A DNA stretch of 64,000 nt from the NCBI RefSeq assembly GCF_030814695.1, contig NZ_JAUSVL010000001.1, forward strand, positions 1,524,227-1,588,226, in the 5' to 3' direction. Each line of letters opens with the position of its first letter. Position 1 is the stretch's first letter. The notes below the pieces were generated by a model. It had not been told where the DNA came from. It was given only the letters and a program-made list of their open reading frames with translations, and did no database searches. Below are positions 55,901 through 61,900 of this stretch, one piece after another. This DNA is from Oligosphaera ethanolica (GTDB taxonomy: Bacteria > Verrucomicrobiota > Lentisphaeria > Oligosphaerales > Oligosphaeraceae). A program made the position numbers and the translations under genes.

Positions 55901-58900
55901 AGCTGTAGTAGGACGCCAGCTGATTCCACTGCGCACTCGGCAGAGCCCCGCCATAGAGCACGGCATTGCGCCACTGGGCAATGGCAGTAGTGCTACGCGC
56001 GGCATTCCACAGACGCAATTCGTCCATGTACATTTTCAAGCCACCGCTTTGCTTGCTGAGGTACAGATCACCATCATTGGCGGCGGGATTGCGCCGACCA
56101 AGGACCTGCAGGGTCTTGCTATGCTCAAAGCCGTCTACATTAACCACGAAAGTCACCGCCATGCTGTTGTCGGGATCAACGGTGCTGTTCTGCAGGACGA
56201 CGGCGACGTGTATCCACTTGTCAGTGTCAGCTGATAAATCCAGGCCAGCCAGCTCAACCGTGGACTCGGTGTCCTGCAGTTTAGGCGCGCTGTTGGGGAA
56301 GGTCTTGCTTTCGCCCATGGTGCGGTACTTGAAGGTCAGAATGCCGTCAGCCAAACCCACCCAGAAATCGCCTTTTTTCGGCAGGGCCGGCTGGGTATTA
56401 CCGAGGTCGTCCGTCCAGTCACTGCCCGGATAGGCGCTCTTGTAGATAAAAGGCACCACAGCATCGTCCGCAGGAGCCTCTGTGAGGCGATACCAGAACT
56501 CGATGGTCAACGGCGCGGAGTTGTTCACCAAGTCATAGTTTTCGACCTTGCCGAAGGCGCCGGCAGTAGTCAATTTCAGCGCACGGTTGATCATCGGCGA
56601 GTAAGGCGACTGCGGGTCGCTGGCCTGGACGTAGTCCACCGTGGTCGTGCCGCCGGCAAAATTGTCATAGGTGACGCTGAATTCGCCGGTAATTTCGCGG
56701 GTGGTAGCAAGGCCATCATCATCGGGGTCCAGCTCATCATAATTGTCACGGTCAACGCTGCTGGTACCCGCCAGTACCGAGCAGTAGTTTTCGTCGGCAG
56801 TGAAGGCGTGGTCAGTATCGTTGTTGTCAGCTGACGACCAGTAGGGATTGTGCAAACGGGACTCGGCATGGTAGCTCACCACTGCGTAATAGTAGGTCAC
56901 GCCGTTGGTCACCGAGGTATCCGTAAAGGTCGGGGCATCGCCACTGTAGAGGGTCAGGACGTTGATGCTTCGGGTAACGGTGTCCACGCCGCCGACGAGC
57001 TCGGTTTCGCTGTAAACCACGTCGTTCTGGTTATACACCCGGCCATCAGCCAGGTAGAACGGTAGCTCCGCCGGGATGAAGGCTGAGGTCGAGCGCAGGA
57101 TGTACACAGGATTGACCACATCCACCTGGCCGTTCTTCGGCCACTTCCACGTCAGTTTCACCGACAAGGCGCCGAGCCCAGTGGTCTGGCTGAGACCAGC
57201 GAGATCGCTGACCGAAGCCGGACGGTTGTTTTGGTCAGCCGACAAGGCGTTCGGCGTGCAATAGGCGTTGGCACTTTCATCGGAATAATTGCCGTTACGG
57301 GTATCGGTGACATCAATGAAGGGAGCGTCAAGGGCATAAAGCGCATAGTGATAGGTGACATTGTTGCTCAGGTCGCCCGCATCAGTAAAGGTGAATTCGT
57401 AGTAGTCTTTGGAATCGGCACCTATTGTGTGTGTCTTTTTGGTGAGTGCGATGGTGTCCTGGGGGTTGACGCTGTACTGGTTGGTGCCGCCACCGAGATC
57501 ACGGGCGTACAGAATGGCAATGACTGTGGCATTCCGGCCGAAGACATCGCCAAGCGTGTACTGCTGGCCGTCATTAGGCGTCCCGTCAACGGCTGCGCCT
57601 TCGGAGCGCACGACAATGATATCGCCGGTGAAGGGCTTGTAAGCGATGGACTCCTCGTCATTATTTGACGATCCCAGGGCGTTATTGGCCGGGTGGTCCC
57701 AGTACAGGGTCAGTGCGGCATCACCGGGCTCAATGCGTAGATTGCGTACCGGCGCTGGCCGGGAGTCATCATCGGTGAGTTCCACGCCCCAGCCGCCGTA
57801 GGCTTCAATCATCTGGTCGCGGTCGTTGTTGAACGTCTTGCTGTTGCTGACCGGTTCCGCTGCGGTAGGCACCACTGAGTTCGGCGTGCCGTCATCGCGG
57901 CCATTGGTGATGTCGCCTGCGAAGGCCATGTAGTAATACCGGTTGCCGAAGGTGACATCTTCGTCAACATATCCAGTGTCCTTACCGACATAGATGACCT
58001 TGGTATTGCCAATGAAATCAGTCAGGCTGTAGGTCTGCCCTACTCCAGCCGGTACGGTTGTGTATACCGGCGTCACAGTGGCCGCAGTCACTGCAATGTC
58101 ATGTGTAAAAGCTGGATCCGGATCCGTGAGGTACTCGAGATTGCGGGTGTAATCAAGAGGCAGAGATGCACCGGAAGCATCAACTAATGCCACGCTGCCA
58201 TCCAGTTTCGTGCTTGCAGAATAGACAGTCAGCACAGGCGAAATCTTAGCTTCGGTCCGATCACTTTTGATGGCTATCGTCGGAGCGACGGTCACTACAA
58301 AATATTTTATTCCGCCTACGTCTCCGGTATTCCACTTGGGATTGAGATCGGCAGGCATAAAGGTGGTGGTGCCATCGTCGTCGGTGTACAGGCCAGTAGT
58401 CTCGTTGAGAACCAACGGGTTTACTGTATCGGCCTTATCGTAAAACACGTACGGATCCGCAACCGTGCCACTGCCGGTCCGGCAGATGACGGGGTCCGCG
58501 GCGTCAACAATATCCGCACTAAGGTTGCTGCCGATGACAAAATCCAAGGCCGTGACAGTCCCTCCCGCAACCGACGTCGTGCCCTGGGTCAATGACAGAT
58601 TGCCGCTGCCGCGAGTTGCGGGATTGATGGTAAAGGCCATCGTGCTGCCGCCAATGTCAGCAGTTTCGTAGAGCGGGCGCAAGTCGGCTTCGGTAAAGGT
58701 GACAACGACATCCAAGGAATTCTTTGTCGTGTAATTCCCGGCACCATCAGCGACCAGTTTGACGCTGATGTCATTTTTATTGTAGTAGTGATACACGTAG
58801 GGATCGCCGACTGTACCGGAGCCCGTCCGTACGCGGGCGATGACGGGGTCCGCTATCGCAGCGCTGGCAGCAACCAGGTAGTTAGTTCCTGCTGGATCGA

Positions 58901-61900
58901 TCATGAAGTTGACGCTGTTGGTCAGGCCGGAGGTGGACGTCTGCGTCAGTGGCGTGTTGCCGTTGGCACCGGTCGTGAGATAAAAACGCAGAGGCGCGCC
59001 GACAATAGTAGGCACGACGCTGTTATCCCCCACCGACCGATAATCGGTACCATCGAAATACAGCTCCGTGTCCGTATCAATGACCCTGAAGACAGGGTAG
59101 CTGTTAGGTCCAACAGAGTGCATTTTTTGCACTCTGCCGCCAAAAATATCGTCTGGCGTGTACGTGACAATCGGCCCCGTGCTGGAATCGGCCCGCGCGT
59201 ATCGCAGCAGTCTGGTGTATTCAGGGTTGGTCGAAGACTCGCGCGACGAGTAGAAGCGCTTCATGGTCGGATAGCCATCCGGGAACGCCATGTAGCTGTT
59301 GTAGCTGCTAGGATATTCAGAACGGACGATGACGATATTGTCAAACGTCGTTGTCGGGTTTTCCCATGTCAGGGTGATCTGTCCCGCGCCCTTGTCACTG
59401 GTGCCGCGGCGAGCGGTGAAATTGGTTATTGCCCCGGGGATGATCTTGGCGGTGATCAAGTTGGAGACGACATTACTGGACGCGTAGGAGTGCTCCTCGT
59501 TATCTGCCGAGGTGCCGTAGATCACCCCGCTGGACAACACGCTCATCTTGAACTGCAGATTACCGAAAATGTGGGGATCGGTGTTGATCTTGCAGGTGAT
59601 GTAGAAGCTATCGGTAGCGGAGAGAAGGCGCGGCGTGGCCAACTCGATGTCGGCAAAGTAGCCCAACTGGGTACGGCCAGCACCGAGGAAGTAAAGGTCG
59701 TCACCCACAGCGGGAAACGCTGGAGTCGGGTAGGTAAATGAACTGTTGCCGTCTCGATCAAGATAGGCAAAGCCGTGGGTGGAACCGGACACCAGTTTGC
59801 CGTAGGCGTTGCGGTGCGGGTTGCCCGCCAACAGCACGTCCGTCCCTTCGACATAGAAGTCGGCGTTGAGGGTGTCCGCGCTGGCCCCCATGTTGATCCA
59901 CAGGGCGTCCTCGCTGCTCCACACGCCATTGGCATCGGCGTCGTACCAGATCAGATTGTCGGTAATGGCAAACACCGTCAGCGCAGCACCATTGGGTGGC
60001 TGACTGACGGTCGTGTCCTGCCGCACGCTGTGGGTGACTTTCGCCCCGACTGCACCCACTTCCTTATTATAGGCAATGTAACCATGGGTGTAATCAGATT
60101 TCCAACTGGTGCTCTTGGAGGTCAAGAAGGTATTACCGTCATAAATCTGCACACCGGCGCTTCTGGTGCCATCAAGCGGATTCAGCACCCAGGTCGGGTT
60201 CAGCTGGTTGGCCGCATCGGAGTCGAAATAAACCCGCACCCGACGCAAGGCCATCTGGTGTCCCGTGGTCTGCAGCGAACCGGGGTAGCCCACGTCAATG
60301 CGCATCAGGTTGAAATCGCCAGCGGTCGGCGTGACCTGCAGCCCCACATCCACCAGATTAGTGATGACGTCATTGGTTACCGTCTCAACAATTTGTGTAT
60401 CAGTGACGATGCGCTTGTAGGTAATCGGTGGCGTGCAGGGATCAAAGGGGTCACGCGTCTGCACGGTCTTCGGCGTCAATATGGGAATGACTATGGGGGT
60501 GTCTAGCACGCCATCGTCGTCCAGATCGCTGGCACCACTGCCCCAAAATGCCTGGAAAATCACAGGCATTATAAGGCCATAGTTTCCGGAGGTCAGGTAG
60601 CTGACAAGTTGAACAGTCTCTGGAAATGCCGCATAGGTTGGGCTCTCCGCTGCCACGGCGCCTGGGCTGTAGGACACCCCCTGAGGAATAAAGCGCAGCA
60701 TCTCCAAGGCGCCGTAAGGCACTATTTGTGCTTGCAGTTGCGCTATGTAATCCGTCCCTGGAGCGATTCCTGCTAATGGCAAGCCATCTTCACCCAACTC
60801 TTGCAGAGTAACGGTAGGAAAGAGATCTAACCACTCAGTGCCCAATAAAATATCAAAATCAATTGTAATACTCTCCAGGATATCTCTGATTTGGTCGCTA
60901 GTATATTCGAGATAGACGGGGTCGCCGCGTTTGTCTGTGATGGTGCGGGTGCGATCAGCGCCTAGTTGCTCCCAGCTGGAATAGACGTCGTTATCCCTGA
61001 CGATATAGCTGATCGTGTCGTCGTAGGTGCCGAGAAGGTCGCTGCCCCAGAGCTGAATTTGAATGCTGTCGCCGGGGTCAGCATGTTTGGTGGGCTGGAG
61101 GACGAGGAAAAAGTCTGGTCCGGCGTTGTTGCCCAGATTATTCGTGGGCAGATCGCCGACCGAAACCGGGTCCAGGTCCATTTCGATCATATGCACAAAG
61201 GAATTGACATTCCAAGTGATGGTGTTGATCCTTGGCAACACTTGGTAACCGGTGGCATCAGTGACGTAGCGAAGGCGCGTGTCAGTCTGCTCGTCGAAAA
61301 TACCATCGCCGTTATCCCTATATAAAGCGATACCACAATCCGCGCCGGTGCTATTGTCATCTATAAAGTCATTGGCGGCAAAAGCGGCGTTGTTATCCAA
61401 TATCTGAAATGCAAAGTGATTGAAGCTGTAGCGGTACTGATCACTCTTCGGCGCAGTGATATCTAACGCCAAGACCGCTTTCTTTTCATTGACGGCCAGA
61501 TACTGCCCATTGTCCGGTATGGAATAGAAGGTCGGCATGGCCATCTGTACTTCCGTACTGACACCACCAAAATTAGGACGGGCGTCAATCGGATGCGGGT
61601 CAAAGGGAGCGATCTTATTAGGATCAGGGTCTTCATAAGTCAGCAAGTCGTTGGGTCCGGGGGGTAGACCGGGTTTATTACCATCGTCCCAAGCCATGGT
61701 GTCAACAGCGGTCACACCGTGGCCGAACAAAAAGTCCTGCGAAGGACGGACCGTGACGCGGAACTTCTCGCCGTAGTCGGGTCCGCGATCATTGTCCGCA
61801 TAGGACCGGCCGACACCGCCGCCACGAATGGCAATGATATAGTCCATGCCGCCATAGGCACCCGTGCCATACGAAGTTCCGTTTGTGTCGGAATTGAAAA